A stretch of DNA of 64,000 nucleotides from Lepeophtheirus salmonis. Lineage: Eukaryota; Arthropoda; Copepoda; Siphonostomatoida; Caligidae. The translations under genes were made by a program, and so were the position numbers. Positions 25,302 to 37,569 of this stretch are shown piece by piece (position 1 is the stretch's first letter; the number at the start of each line of letters is the position of its first letter). A model generated the notes under the pieces. That model saw nothing but the letters and a program-made list of their open reading frames with translations. It ran no database searches and was not told where the DNA came from. Location: assembly GCF_016086655.4 (NCBI RefSeq), contig NC_052137.2, positions 38,336,007-38,400,006 of the forward strand, read 5' to 3'.

Positions 25302-25937
25302 CAGGGGCGTCCGCAGGATTATTTATATAAATATATATATATATATTTTTTTTTTTTTGGGGGTGGAATTTTTGGAAAAAATAATTCAAGTAATAAATCT
25401 TTGGAAAAAATTATAAATATAATTTTTTTTTGTAAAATACAGAGTTAATCATAAAAAAGAAGCTCACACCTGAAACCAAAAAAAATAATTTTTGGATATA
25501 AATTTCAAAGATTTAATATATAATTTTTTTTAAAGACGGAATTGGTTTTCGGATTTTTTTTAAAAGAAAAGTTCAAAAATTAAAAAAAAAAAAAAAAAAA
25601 ATTCGTTTATAAATTTTTTGAAAAAATAATTAAAATATTAAATTTTTACAAAAAATTATTCTAAAATCTAGAGCTGTTTACACAAAATAAAAAATATTAT
25701 TTTTTTTGAAAAAATGACTTTAAAACTAAATTTTCTGAAAAAAAATTCAAAAACTCATAGATATTCACAAAAAATCTCGATAAAAAAGTTCCAAAAATTT
25801 TATTAAATTGTGTGAAAAATTTATATTCAATTTTTTGGAAAAAATTGAATATGGTACATTTTCTGTGAAGAAGCAAACATTTCTTAATTTGGGAGGGGGG
25901 GTTAGCCCCTCCAACCCACCTACTGCGGACGCTCCAG
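25302..25937 (-). mobile_element. Family A element, ~636 bp, both termini present
   Basis: Left end CAGGGGCGTCCGCAGGATTA; right end, reverse-complemented, CTGGAGCGTCCGCAG. The GC block near 25893-25920 (GGTTAGCCCCTCCAACCCACC) sits beside the right end, giving minus orientation. The interior is AT-rich with AAATCTAGAGCTGTTTACAC-type modules and long A/T runs. Open frames here (25697-25989 minus, 25808-25999 plus) simply read through the repeat. Confidence 0.8.
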
Positions 25938-26258
25938 ATATAGTACAAATTATGAAACATATTTTGTACCCAATTGAGAGTTGGACCATGACATATTAGC
26001 TACAAACTAGGTGAGTATAATGTGTAGACGCACACATTAAATGCGTACTATTATTAATAGTATCATTATTGATTAAGTCATAAGAGTACCTACTACTACT
26101 CATATAATATTGTGTATAATAATTTAAGTGTAACAACAGATATGAGATAGTGAGAGAGAGAGAGTAATAAATGGCGTGAAAAGGGAATAGAAGAAGAAAC
26201 ACCCTGTATTTATTAATTAAACTTTTCTTAGTCGTCTTCTCCTTCATTAACCCCCCTC

Positions 26259-26277
26259 CACACACACACACACACAC
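26259..26277. repeat. (CA)n microsatellite
   Basis: About nine CA units following CCCCCCTC. The surrounding interval 25938-26488 otherwise shows only GA and TA simple sequence and no gene. Confidence 0.9.
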
Positions 26278-26488
26278 TTCTCCTCGTATTTACTGTTTGA
26301 ACTATATATACATATATGTGAATGTACTTAAGTATAAATATATTTCTCAAGAGGGGTTCTTCATCATCAAATTGGAAGAAGAAGAAGACAGTTATTAGAG
26401 GAGGAAGGGTAATAACAATAAAAGTGTGATATGATTCTCATAAAGAATTATCACTTCAAATATCGGTAGTAGGTACATATACGTGAGC

Positions 26489-26950
26489 TACACTGTGCAG
26501 GCATCGTGCAGCGACTTTTAAGTGGGGAAGCCAATAAGCGAAATTTAAAGAAATACACATTTTATGCTGCTATACAGAGTGGAGTATGCAAAGACTTAGT
26601 GGACTCATTAAATTATAATTTTAGCCCAGTCACTTTTTATAAAAAGGTTTCATTGCGCAAACAAACGACAGTCAAAACAAAAATAAACAAGTTTTGTTTT
26701 TACCCCATGTCTCTATGTGTAAAGACATTGGAGAGACATCAAATTAAGCAACGTGTGTTCGATCTCTTTTGTGCAAGTGTCAGTGGTAAGAAGGTTGTAG
26801 AGACCGTTAGCATCTCCATCTGGACTGCCCCCAATATCAAGAAGTCCATTATAGCCCCATACAGCCAAGAAGAACCAGCACTTTTGTGGAAACAATATGC
26901 CACACCTCTCATTAAAATTTGTATTTGCTCCAAACTGCCGCCTTAACAGC
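26489..26950 (+). pseudogene. Mariner-like element 5' half with transposase N-terminus
   Basis: The block opens TACACTGTGCAGGC, shared with 24236-24400. An ATG at 26707 then starts MSLCVKTLERHQIKQRVFDL, continuing FCASVSGKKVVETVSIS...NIKKSI, which has the spacing of the first helix-turn-helix of mariner-type transposases. The frame is open from 26506 to 26946, but after about 26860 no second DNA-binding helix or catalytic motif follows. The upstream 67 codons are element leader sequence and probably not protein. I read it as the truncated 5' part of an element whose terminal repeat is CACTGTGCAGGC-like. No right terminus was found. Confidence 0.5.
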
Positions 26951-28752
26951 GTGGTACGCTATAGACACGACTTGTGAAAGAAGAGGACATATTGAATACA
27001 AATATAGCTAAATATAGGGGTTCAAGAAAAGAAAAAAGAAGGGAAGAGTGACAAGTCATATTATTTGGTGCTCTGATTTTTATTCTTCAAAAATAGAATT
27101 ATAATGAAGTTTTGCATTTAATTTGTCTACAAGTGAGACCCAAGATATATTGTGTCTATATCTAGTGTGATACATATCCTACAGTATGCAATAGTTGTGA
27201 GAAAATAATTCACAAACTGATTTTGAGTCTTGTTTTCTTGATTCCAAGTTAATGACGTCAATAATCAAGAGTTTTTTGATGATTGTCAATTCCAACAAAA
27301 ATGTGGGAGGACCACAGCTGGCCAGTAAAATGATTGTTGAAGGAAAGCAAATTAGAATGTATTTCCTTGACAACCTCAAGCAAATGTAACATAATTTTTG
27401 ATCCCACATTAGAGTCCAATCGATTTTTCCCCCTGTGATAGGGATCAAAAATATCAAATATTAAGTCTGATAATAAAAAGTAAAAATTTATTCATTTTGG
27501 CAGTGGAGGGGGGTGTTGTACAAGAGGACTACATTCGTCTTTCTCTTTTAAATCTTCTTCTTAAGTACTTTTTTGTTTAATATTTAAAGAATGAATATTG
27601 TTATAATCATGCAAGGCTTCTTGTAATACAATTATTATTATTATATTTTTTTTAAATACGGGAAATGGTGGAAGAAAGGAAAATAAATAGTTTATATGTA
27701 TATACCTACAATATTTTGTATAATATATATAAGACTAAAGAACATTTTCTCTTTTTCTTCGTTCTATTTTGAGTTTGTACATACTACAATATACATATTA
27801 AGTATTATTCAATAATTCTCTTTAAGGAATCTAAAAGAAACGGAGAATGGGTATATGGCCTCTCATCCCAAATGCAAGCTTGTATTATTTTTTATTCAAA
27901 GGTGAACTCTGATTACATTTGTATTATGAATCTATTTACTTTACATATCTATTAATAAATTATTTTCATAAAGCATTTGAAGTCACTCCGATCCTGTAAA
28001 ATTATCAATCCGTTATAGAAAGAATATTATGTTTGAAAGGGTCATATCGGAATTAAAACAAAGTTACATATAGCAAGTAAAGGCCTTTTAGTTAATATTC
28101 ATATGGTTCTGAATGTATCGCCAAAAAAAAAAGTCATTTAAATAATGAGGCGTTGATATTTAAGAAGACGTCAACAAAAGTTTATCTAACTGAATGATGA
28201 ACGTATGAGAAACAGTCACTGTGGATAGTGAGTGCTGCACACTGATGTATATCATATAAAGCATAAAGAAGAAAAATTAGAGAATAATAACACTATATAA
28301 GATGAAATTAATGCTTCAGGCCTTTAATACAACTCGTATGAAAAAATAAATTAATGCTTTATATCAAATTTAAAAAAATAAAAATGAATGTCTTTAGATA
28401 AGCATTAGCAACGAACTAAAGTCAATTCCATGCTCATCTAATCATTTAAAAAAAATCTAAGGCTGTTAATAATATATTTTTACTATAGAGGAGAGAACGT
28501 CCAAGTATTGAGTAACTACGTGTGAGTATGTTCATGAAAGTTAGTTCTGGAGTATTCTTTTATATTATTATAGCAAAATTTGCCTGTTTGTCGACGCCTA
28601 ATCAATAATGCGGCGTGCTCCTGGGAGTATTATATAAATGCTATGAATTATGAACTCTAACGAACTATACAAACATGTAGTTGGGCCTCAAGGTCTATAA
28701 AAGTATTTTAAAGTGAGCATTTATCTTTTGGCGGTGAAGAAGGGTTCCTTAC
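26951..28752. other. Intergenic DNA, no gene seen
   Basis: AT-rich with one perfect TGACGTCA at 27253-27260. The minus-strand open frame 27179-27457 has no recognisable domain. Confidence 0.5.
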
Positions 28753-29317
28753 TAGTGGTGAGACTTGGTTCAGCACCGAATTTTTTAGTCGGTTCGATCT
28801 TTAATAGTGATTTTTCTAGAGCCTTTTGGACCAATTTTTGTCTGTCTTACTTTGTAAACCGACTTTGATTCGGTCTCAATTTATGGACCGACTTTGATTC
28901 GGTCTCATATATTATGAGAGACCATGTTGTTGTTTTTTTTAATAAACTGAGATTCATTTTTTTTTCAAAAAAATCTCAAGAGTACACGATAAGTTCTGGA
29001 ACAAATATTGTATACATATAAGAGACGGCTTGATCAATATTAATCCAAGATATCTCTGTCTAAACTTCGTATAACGTCATTGTACTTGAAAATACATATA
29101 TATGATGTCATGTTTTAATCAATTTATTTGTAAAATTCCTCTAGACACATTTTTTTGTGACCGAACCAGATTGAATTTTTCCTTTGGACCGATCTAGGCC
29201 AAATTTTTATATGAGACCGGTCTAGTACTAGCTTTTTTGTTAGACCAAACTAATTCGTTCCAACAAAAATATACCGGTCTCAGACTAGGATTTCCAAACC
29301 GAACCCCAACACGATTA
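28753..29317 (+). mobile_element. Family B element, ~565 bp
   Basis: Left end TAGTGGTGAGACTTGGTTC. Right end, reverse-complemented, TAATCGTGTTGGGGTTCGG. The interior holds tandem GACTTTGATTCGGTCTCA (28862-28879 and again 28890-28907), GACCGATCTAGG and GAGACCGGTCTAG motifs on both strands. No coding capacity. Confidence 0.55.
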
Positions 29318-30620
29318 GTTACTACTCTGGAAGCTAAGAAATGAGCGTTACTCTTATATTGAGAAAAATGTAGACTTTTAAATAGTGTAGGTTTTTGGAA
29401 TAATTTGATAAGTATTTTTATATTTTATAAAAAGAAAGAAATCATTTTCTGGGGCAGGCAGGTGATGTACGTACGTATGTACTAAAACACAAGCAAATGT
29501 AGAAACAGAGATATACCATATTTAAGGGAATATATAATATATACTTGGAGAACCATCTGCCTGCTTTCTAATGTATTAAAAAAGTTGACAATTTATACCA
29601 TATATATATAAGTATAATATTCTTCTCTTTCAAAAAAGAAGAGAGGCAGTATTTTATACACATATATATATATATATATATGTATACAGGAAAAAAAGTG
29701 ATAAAAATTGTTGTATATATGCCTATAACTTTTTATTTTTTTGAGCGGCCGATTTGTTAAACATTTTTTTTCTATGTTCGATTAGATTGTTAATGTTTTT
29801 GAGCGTGTAACATTTATTTTTTTCCCTCTTCTCTCTCTCTCTTTGCTGTATGTAAGAAGTTGTTTGGTGTGCTGTGGTGTTCACTCCTGCGTACGCCGCT
29901 TTTCTCATCTTGTTTAACAAAACAGGATTGGATCCACAGACAAGAGACCAAGAGGATAACTCCGCCTTTGCCTCACGGAACAGTAAAAAAAAAGAAAACT
30001 ACTACTAGAAGAAAAAAAGGCAGGCCTCCGCCGTGGAGAAGAAGAACAGCCTGCCTCAGCTTGGGAAAAGAGAAAGAGAGTTTGTATGTACAATGTTCTA
30101 TGTATGTTATGTGTGTGTGTAAGAGGGGGGATCTTGTAAATGGCCATGTAAAACTTTGTCAAACATTTGTAGTACATCCTTTAAGATAATTGGGAGCTAT
30201 GTTTTATTTTTTTTTTAATGTGAAAAAAAATTAAAAAAAAAAAAAAAAAAGTGCCCCCCCCTTCATCCAGTCTCGTTGTGTAGTTGTCGTGTTTATTACA
30301 AGTCTGTTACACGTTGTCGATAGACTTCATAATAATTCTCCAGTGGTGATTAAGGCTCAGTGATAACATTTAGTTTACATGAACACAATATGTTCACATA
30401 TAATATCTATAGATAGTAGTGTCTCCATATAAATCCATTATTGTTTGATCCTTCGAATATCTACCTACTCAAACACTTAAACTACTAAGTCAAGGAAGGA
30501 AGAGTTGGATTAGTAGTATAAGGCAAGGCATCCTTCGTATCCTTGCTCTGAGAACTCTTCCTACGTGTGTTCAAATCAACATTTATATATTACAAAGAAG
30601 TTTTCAAATATCTTAGTGCA
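29318..30620 (+). other. 5' flank of the Iroquois gene
   Basis: Contains (TA)n near 29666-29681 and an A-run with CCCCCCC near 30230-30261. A GC-richer stretch (about 29860-30180) is open in both directions (29860-30189 plus, 29914-30177 minus) without any protein domain. It may contain promoter or 5' UTR sequence of the downstream gene. No TATA/initiator pair stands out enough to place a transcription start. Confidence 0.35.
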
Positions 30621-30668
30621 ATGTCCTTCCCATCCTCCACCTTTGGCTACTCCCCATATAACCCACAG
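30621..30668 (+). CDS. Iroquois exon 1 (start codon, 16 codons)
   Basis: Encodes MSFPSSTFGYSPYNPQ and ends in CAG before a strong donor GTAAGG at 30669. Ends in phase 0, matching exon 2. A short N-terminus with aromatic and Tyr-Pro residues recalls the MSYPQ-type starts of Iroquois proteins. The ATG context (GTGCAATGTC) is unremarkable. An upstream start exon cannot be excluded. Confidence 0.75.
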
Positions 30669-31258
30669 GTAAGGAATCTATTTATTATTTGCATATTATT
30701 ATTATTACTATCTTATCATCAATTGGCTAGAGTTTTGATCTTTGCCGAATTGAATTAAATATAGAATAAGCATATAAGGCTAAGTCAATACCTCTAAAAT
30801 CCGTGTTTTATTTTTTGTCGTTTGTTAAAGATAAATTAGTTATCGTAGGATTATACAAACAATTTTAATTTTAGTTTCTTACATATGCATCTATTGATAT
30901 AAATTATCTACTGATTTCCTGGGATCGCGCAGTCTGGTCCTCGTAAATTATCCATAGTATATTTTTTCATATTGAAATCACATTAAAGTTTCAATTCAAT
31001 ATTTACACCCCAAAAAAAAAAATACGACATATTTTATAGAAATAAAACAGCATCAAATGTACAAAATGAAATAAAAATACTGGACACAGTTGACTTTTAT
31101 GTCTATTTTTTATTATTATTATCGAATGCTATTTTGATTTAAAGATTTTGAGGGGATATTTAGGAAGGAAGTTTTCTCCGTCACATATGTTGAAGCTATA
31201 TAAAATGAAATGTGTAATAATCATTTTTGATTCTATGTATATATGTTTATATTTCCAG
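30669..31258 (+). other. Iroquois intron 1 (590 bp)
   Basis: Donor GTAAGG, acceptor TATTTCCAG. AT-rich, with an A-run near 31011-31021. No other element recognised. Confidence 0.75.
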
Positions 31259-31654
31259 ATTTTAACACAGCCCCGATCCTCCCTCTCACCCGGGAGTACA
31301 GCCTCTAATAATTCATCCCATCCACCAAATAATGAATCTCGACTATCATCTGGGAGTCCCAAATCTCCACTCGAATCCTCATCCTCCTCTTCGACCTCTT
31401 CTACAAACGCTAATACACCCACCACTAATGCAGCGACGATCGTCTCTTCGCCCATTTCCAGTCCCGCTACCAACACGTCAGAGGCATCATCAGATCCTGC
31501 GTCAGCATGTCGATTAGCCGCAATAAATTTAAGTCCCGCTGCTGCTGCGGCAGCGGCGGCGTTAGGACCTGTTTATTCTGCATCGTCGTATCCGAGTACT
31601 GAGCAAAATCCCTATCCGAGTATAGCCATGGACAACTCCTACTTTGGAAGTTTA
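31259..31654 (+). CDS. Iroquois exon 2 (132 codons, Ser/Ala-rich)
   Basis: Residues about 17-148. Starts ILTQPRSSLSPGSTASNN after acceptor TTTCCAG and ends SYFGSL before donor GTAAGT; both boundaries are phase 0. Contents in order: Ser/Pro/Asn-rich part, a Ser run with Thr/Asn repeats, the block CRLAAINLSP, eight alanines (residues 110-117), then Tyr/Pro/Ser-rich sequence. Such low-complexity N-terminal regions are common in arthropod Iroquois proteins and are likely transcription-regulatory. No folded domain is visible. Base composition is strikingly GC-richer than the flanking introns, supporting an exon. The opposite strand is also open here (31129-31476 and 31467-31664), but those are shadows. 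Confidence 0.88.
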
Positions 31655-33914
31655 GTAAGTCCAATTATTTTTTAATCGTCCTTTGAATTTAAAAATTTAC
31701 AAAATACAAGTAAATCCCGGGAATCCTCAAGTATTCATAAGCAATCCCAAAAGAGGATTATCAAATAAATAAACCCCATATATAATAGTTTAGTATTTCT
31801 ACTTGAAAGTCCTTCAACTTTGTACTTGTAACTAATTTGCTACAACTGCGGTTTACGTCATTTTTTAAAAAAAATAATATTTTTTTTAAGCGAGTTTTTT
31901 TTATTTTATAGAAAAGGAATATTCAAAACTACGATATTAATATCGGTCTGTATTTTGATCAATCAAAATATAGACAAAATCACAAAACATCTAACCCGGA
32001 TAAAAATCGGTCTCGGACATATTCTCAGCAATAATATAAAATGAAATTATTAAAATGCCGACTCAGAGGGGTTAGAATTGATGGGAAGGACTTAAAAGGA
32101 CGTACGTGATCCAGAGAATTGTATGTGTGGTTGTTAATGAAACTTCCGGAGAGGTATTTACTATGTCAATGAGTTAATTGAAGGGGTCTACCCTAGGTAG
32201 ATAGGTATACGAGTTGTGGAGGTGTTAAAGCATGAAACTCATTATCCAATTATTTGGAGCTAAGCCTTCTTTCTAGTCGACCAGATGCGTTGCTAGTACA
32301 TGAAGTGGCAATTGTGGATTCATGGTAGAAAATTCATAATTTACTCCATGTTAAAACAGGTACCTACTACATACATTCTAAGGTTTCATTTCCGCTCTTC
32401 AAGTACTCTCAGAGTACATTTGTAGGTACGTAATTAAATTATACATTTGTGTACATATAATAATGTAATAATTATTAGAAGACAAATAAAGTCAGGCAGT
32501 GGTGAAATATAAGTGATAACATCACATAAATCGGGCTTTATGTGCGGAATCAGACCTCCATATGACAGCATCTACTCATTATTTAATAATTCGAGTCATG
32601 AAGCTGTTTTGAGGAGCAAAAGAAAGAGAGAGAGACAAGAAGGAATGTTTCTTAATATTTATGAAAGGCGAATAGTTGTAACAAGGAACAACGTCTGAAT
32701 ATTGAGTAGTCTCCATGTACAATATAAATAGATGGCTGTCAATCAATGTAAGAATCTTCGTCTCTCAGTATCTCTCATAATGAATGAAATATCCTTTCTT
32801 CGATTGATTTGACCCTTTGTTCTTTATTCAGAGAGGGTAAAGGACTGACTGACTCATTTCATTTCACTACCATTCCTTGACCATCATGAACTTAATTAAA
32901 TCTTTGTCAACCACAAAATAAAAGAAAAGATAACAGAAGGGAAAAAACAGGCAGGAACCATTTTTCAATGTCGAGATTGTAACTAACTCGTTGTCTTTTC
33001 TTTTTTTTTCATTAGGTAGGACTTTTTGTTTGAAAGATTTATTCTAATTTTTGAATCAATCTGTTATTCCTTCTTCTCCCATTTGTGTTTGTTGTTTCAA
33101 AAGATTATTCCTCCTCTTTTTTTGGCAGCATCCAAATCATTGTTATTGTCTCTCATTGCAGACTATATCCCACGCCTTTTCCTACCCAAATTGATTTCTC
33201 AGACCCCTCTTTCTACACCAAATCCAAAATGAATTCCTTCTGCATAAAATTAAATGTGTTTGTCCCTTCTGCAAATATATATTTAACAAAGTAGATACAT
33301 AGTTGGTATCTCTTTCAATAATAATTGAAAAAAAAAGAGAAGAGAGACACACACCTTATTAACGGTCATTTAGACGACACACCATAGTCACATCTACCAC
33401 TCCACGACTCTTTGTATAGAGACTCATGAATAATTTCCTGTCATTGTAAATGTTGTATCTCTATGTGGGTTTTTTTTCTTCTTGCTTTTTCAAAGTGAAG
33501 GCTTGAGAGAGTTTACCCAACACCATTGCTGTCTCCTGCTGTCCAGGACCCCAATTTGCTCATTGGAATTTTCTTTATTCTTGACTATTTGTTTTATGTG
33601 GCCCTGTTTGAGCCCCACTGTGTGTCAAAAAAGAAACTTTTTTGTTTTACTAACCAGGTGTGACTTACCTTACGGGTCAACATTCCGTGAATGACACTCG
33701 GAGGAAGAAGACTCTATGAAGAAAGAAATGTCACTCAGCATGACTTGAATTTCTTTTCTTTCCCCCTTTTTATTTGTTGACTTTTGGGTATTGCTTTGAT
33801 TATTGTTTTTTTCCTTCTCCAAGGGAGTTGTGAGAATCAGGATTCAAGGAGCCCCCTGGGTATTACTATTGGTTTTAGTCCTCATTCTTAACCTTTTCTC
33901 TTTCTATCTTTCAG
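31655..33914 (+). other. Iroquois intron 2 (2260 bp)
   Basis: Donor GTAAGT, acceptor TATCTTTCAG. No mobile element with recognisable ends. A less AT-rich stretch at about 33480-33720 has short open frames but no domain, and could hold regulatory sequence or an unused exon. A family E-like CCCGGGAATCC lies near 31717. Confidence 0.7.
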
Positions 33915-34042
33915 GGAAATCCATATGCCTCAAAAGATGCGGCAGAAATGAACGCAGCGGCTGCAGCGGCATGGTCTGCGGGTGCTATTCCGCCAACTGC
34001 ATGTTACTATTCATATGACCACCCATCCTTGGCTGCGTATGG
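33915..34042 (+). CDS. Iroquois exon 3 (42 codons plus 2 bases)
   Basis: Encodes GNPYASKDAAEMNAAAAAAW then SAGAIPPTACYYSYDHPSLAAYG, leading directly into the homeodomain exon. The Ala-rich stretch followed by Tyr/His/Pro sequence and LAAYG(Y)G just upstream of the homeodomain is typical of Iroquois proteins. Starts in phase 0 and ends after two bases of a glycine codon (donor GTAAGA at 34043). Exon 4 supplies the third base. Confidence 0.93.
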
Positions 34043-34099
34043 GTAAGAATCTAATATATTTCCTATCAAAATTGCCCATTAGACCCTCACTTTTTACTT

Positions 34100-34360
34100 C
34101 ATTTTTAAAGTTATCGCAATAAAAAAATTTATAATGTCATAATTTTCGTGATTTTTTTTAACTTTTTATTTTAGTCCCTCCTCAAAAATTTTAACCCTTG
34201 TCTCTTCTAAAAAAAACAACTATTAGTCTAATTTGGATTTATTTTAGAAACAGAAAACTTTTCAATCAAAATTGTCAAAAAAACCAAAAACATTTTGAGC
34301 CCACCCCTGCTCCCCCAAAAAAATAATATTGTGGGTGCACTGGATGACGTCACAATGATA
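34100..34360 (+). repeat. Dispersed repeat shared with 58810-59080
   Basis: AGTTATC(G/A)CAATAA, CTTGTCTCTTCTAAAA-like sequence, AATTTGG, AAAACTTTTC, AAAATTGTCAAAAAAACC and GATGACGTCAC occur in the same order and orientation in both places. No coding content. Ends not defined. Confidence 0.55.
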
Positions 34361-34375
34361 TAATTGAAGACCCCA

Positions 34376-34413
34376 CTTTCAAATACATTCCGGCGTCGGA
34401 ATGTATTTGAAAG
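34376..34413. repeat. 17-bp-arm hairpin in Iroquois intron 3
   Basis: CTTTCAAATACATTCCG (34376-34392) and CGGAATGTATTTGAAAG (34397-34413) are perfect reverse complements around a 4-base loop GCGT. One A/A mismatch outward, CCCC (34371-34374) pairs with GGGG (34415-34418), giving a 22-position stem. It would form a stable stem in the unspliced transcript and a cruciform in DNA. Confidence 0.92.
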
Positions 34414-36806
34414 AGGGGGGATTATGATTTTGTAAGGCTGGTAGGTTTCTCTCTAAAGTGAGGCTTTTTGACAATTTTGACCGAATTTTTTCATTGTTTT
34501 TATAAATATCAAATTTGACCAATCATTTTTTCTACGCAGAGATAGTTAATTTATATTTCAAGAGACCTATGTTATATAAACGAAAAAAAAAAAAAACTAT
34601 TTAAAAGAATTTATAGACGTCAAAGGAATACAAATCACTATTTTTTTTTTAGATATATAACAGACAAATTGAAATAAAAAAATCGAAAATATTGCAGTTT
34701 TAATTTTTTTAATGCAAGACGAACATTATTTATCAATATAACTATAAAAAGTCCTCAAAAATAAGGGGTCCCCGAATAATATATATAGTTCCGACGTCAT
34801 TCAAATCATTGGCGGAGAATAATATAATTTTTAAAGCAGCAATTAATTTTGCCCCAATATTTGGGATTATCACTTTAAAAAAAAAAAAACTATATTCAAT
34901 GACTTTTTGTGTATTATAAAATACCGATTATTGGAAAGATTGCTCAAATTAGGAACTCAATTTTGCCTATGATATCCCTCGTCAACCTGTTTATACCTCT
35001 GCCTCTTGTATTTTCATCTTGAATGAGAAGAAGTAATGTATTAAGTGTGTGTTTTTATATATATTAAGTACATAGCATAGGTATACATAAATATACCTGA
35101 AATCCGTGTCTAATTATATGAGAGAAAGAGAGAAACAAAGGCCTTAAGGTGTGTCAAGTCTACTCCACTATATAAGAATAAATGAAAAAATATATATTTT
35201 CTGACGTCATAGCCCGTTTCTGTGACGTCAACAACAGTGACTATGATAAACTATCATTAAATAAGTAAATCATTATATTGTACTTAACTATGTTTGAATT
35301 GAGGACCATTCTTACTCGAAACACGGGCCTTTGATCATTATTCGCGATTTTTTAACGATATTTTTTTTTAATTAGACGCGTTTCCTCCTTTTAAAATAGT
35401 ACAATGTGGCCTTTATATAGCCAGTTTGGCTACATAATAGAACAGCTTAAATACTGTATATACACTAAAGGCAATTTAGGGTTTAAATCATACGTATTAC
35501 GTCAAATAGACATGGAAAACAAATATTATGGGGAATAATTGTAAGTAAAATATAGTTTAAAAAAGACAAAGTTTGTAATATTTTCAATATTTAAATTATT
35601 TTCTTTACGCACTCCCAAAACATGGCTTATTTGAAAGCAAAACTACTTCGATACTAGTTTGAAAAGGATCAAATATTAGAGATAAAAAATAATTGACTAC
35701 CCCTCTTGGTTAGTAGCTAATTTGAACGAGCCTCTAACGTACAGAAATACAAACATATTCAACAAAGTACATCTCTTTTTTTAACACTCACTCCGTATGT
35801 TCGTATACGTATAGTGAAGTTAAGTTTAACAGACTTAAAAAGAAGAAGATCATGAATCTATCTTTCCTCTCATTTTGTTTGACCCCAATTAGAGGAAGAA
35901 GAAGAAGTCAGTGAAGGGGGGGAGAGAAGAAAAATTCAATCAGCAATCTCGTTATCACAGCTCATTATTTAATTGCATGGGGGAGGAACGAGAGAGAAAA
36001 AAAAGGAAAATTTAATTATGCGAAACGATCAAGTTTTTTTATTCTTAAAAATGGAAACATTTTCCCCCAAACAAGTAAGTACACACAGAGAATTGTGAAA
36101 CGTCTCTCTTCATCAGTCATCACTACTCTTAATTTTATATCCATTTTTTTGATTCAAATCATTTTAAACAACAACATCTGCTTTATAAAAGTGTATGGCT
36201 TAGAGGATAGGAAAAGGACCCTCCTCCCTTCAATGGAGTCTCTACTAGACATCCTCAGTATCTCATTCTAACTATTGTTATAAAGTACAAACTATAAACT
36301 ATGCCTTTTCTCTCACTTGAAATATAATAAAATATGTGAAGAATGTGTAAAAGATTAAAATGAGACTTCAATAAGAAAGAAAATGGAATCATGAGACGAG
36401 AGAAGAAGCATTTTCACCTCATATTACGACTTAGTACTTACTATTATTAAGAGTACATAATTTATATTTAGCTCACACATATCTTGGATTATATATCTTC
36501 TGCATTTCTTCATTCTAACAAAGGCAGAATACGACAATATAAGGCGCTAAGAACACGTGATCCCTCTTTTGTGTTCTTCTTGTTAATGTGTACACAGACA
36601 GCACTAGACATCCCTGTCTTCCTTTAATACATTATTATTAAGGAGATGATGGTTTAATTAAAAATAGGAGGAGAGAAAGAGAGAGAAAAAAAAAGTCATC
36701 AACATCTTCTGACGTCGTCTTTTCCTTATCACAACTAAACAGAAAAATCACAAAAACAACGGCCGTAAATCCACTCTTTTCCTCATTGTCTTTACTCTCT
36801 CTTTGT

Positions 36807-37569
36807 TAGTGATGTGTTGGCTTGAATTGAACCGAGTCGAGTCGAATAATTAGGAAAGAAAATAAATATGCAAGATTGGCAATTTGCCTCTAAACAGCGG
36901 CACTGGAATCCACATGCAAGTGGGGGCAGTGGGTAATTTTAATATGATGACGTCATTGGTACACAACCATACCATTTTATAGTAAATCTACTCCGCTGAG
37001 TCTAAAAAAGTGAGGGACAATGGCCCTATACACCAGGAACGGAGTGTATTTGTTAGCGGAAAGGGGCAAATTATATAATGGTGACGTCATCAGAGATGCT
37101 CACATTATTTGTTTTTGGGATGGGGCAGGCCATTGGGCTTTTTGGCTATTTCAACTGCGCTTCTGGAAGCAACTGTGGCATTGTGCATTTTATTTCATAC
37201 ATACAGCCCAATGATTATCAGACATGTTTCCGTCAATTATAAGCCTTTTATTCAAATTTGTGAGATGAATTAAAGTATAATGTATTTATTGTATTTAAGA
37301 GACTTACATATATTGTCCCTGATATACATAAAAACTATCAATTTCCCCTTATTTTCATTGGGGATGATCAATTTTGCAACTTTAAGTTCAATTTGAGACA
37401 CATTTAATGGGTGTTTATGAATAATTTGTTGACTCATCGAAGAATACAAATATTCTATTTATAAAATACTCATTTTTCTTGTGATTCATGAGAAGAAACA
37501 CAATAAATTATGAAGTCAACTCGTGGTTTTTTTTTTTTTTTAAATTTGATTCGAGTTAGCACAACACTA
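36807..37569 (+). mobile_element. Family B element inside Iroquois intron 3, ~763 bp
   Basis: Left end TAGTGATGTGTTGGCTTG followed by GAACCGAGTCGAGTCGAA. Right end, reverse-complemented, TAGTGTTGTGCTAACTCGAA followed by TCAAAT. The interior part 37325-37400 (GATGATCAATTTTG, TTTAAGTTCAATTTG) recurs inverted near 59835-59890. Flanking 8-mers CTCTTTGT and CTTTTGTG are only partly similar. No transposase. Confidence 0.6.

Noticed and set aside
26506..26946. 146-codon open frame as a host gene
   Set aside because: The start lies in a repeat shared with 24236-24400 and the middle is a mariner-type helix-turn-helix, so it is mobile-element debris.
29860..30189. Two opposing open frames upstream of the Iroquois gene
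   Set aside because: Low-complexity Lys/Arg or Ser/Phe content, no domain, and mutual shadowing. Described only as 5' flank.
31129..31664. Minus-strand open frames opposite Iroquois exon 2
   Set aside because: They are shadows of the GC-richer, Ser/Ala-coding exon.
33480..33720. Possible extra Iroquois exon in intron 2
   Set aside because: Less AT-rich and with short open frames, but no sequence resembling Iroquois protein, and exons 2 and 3 join cleanly in phase without it.
37020..37214. 64-codon open frame in Iroquois intron 3
   Set aside because: It lies in a family B element; part of its DNA (near 37130) resembles repeat sequence near 19290.
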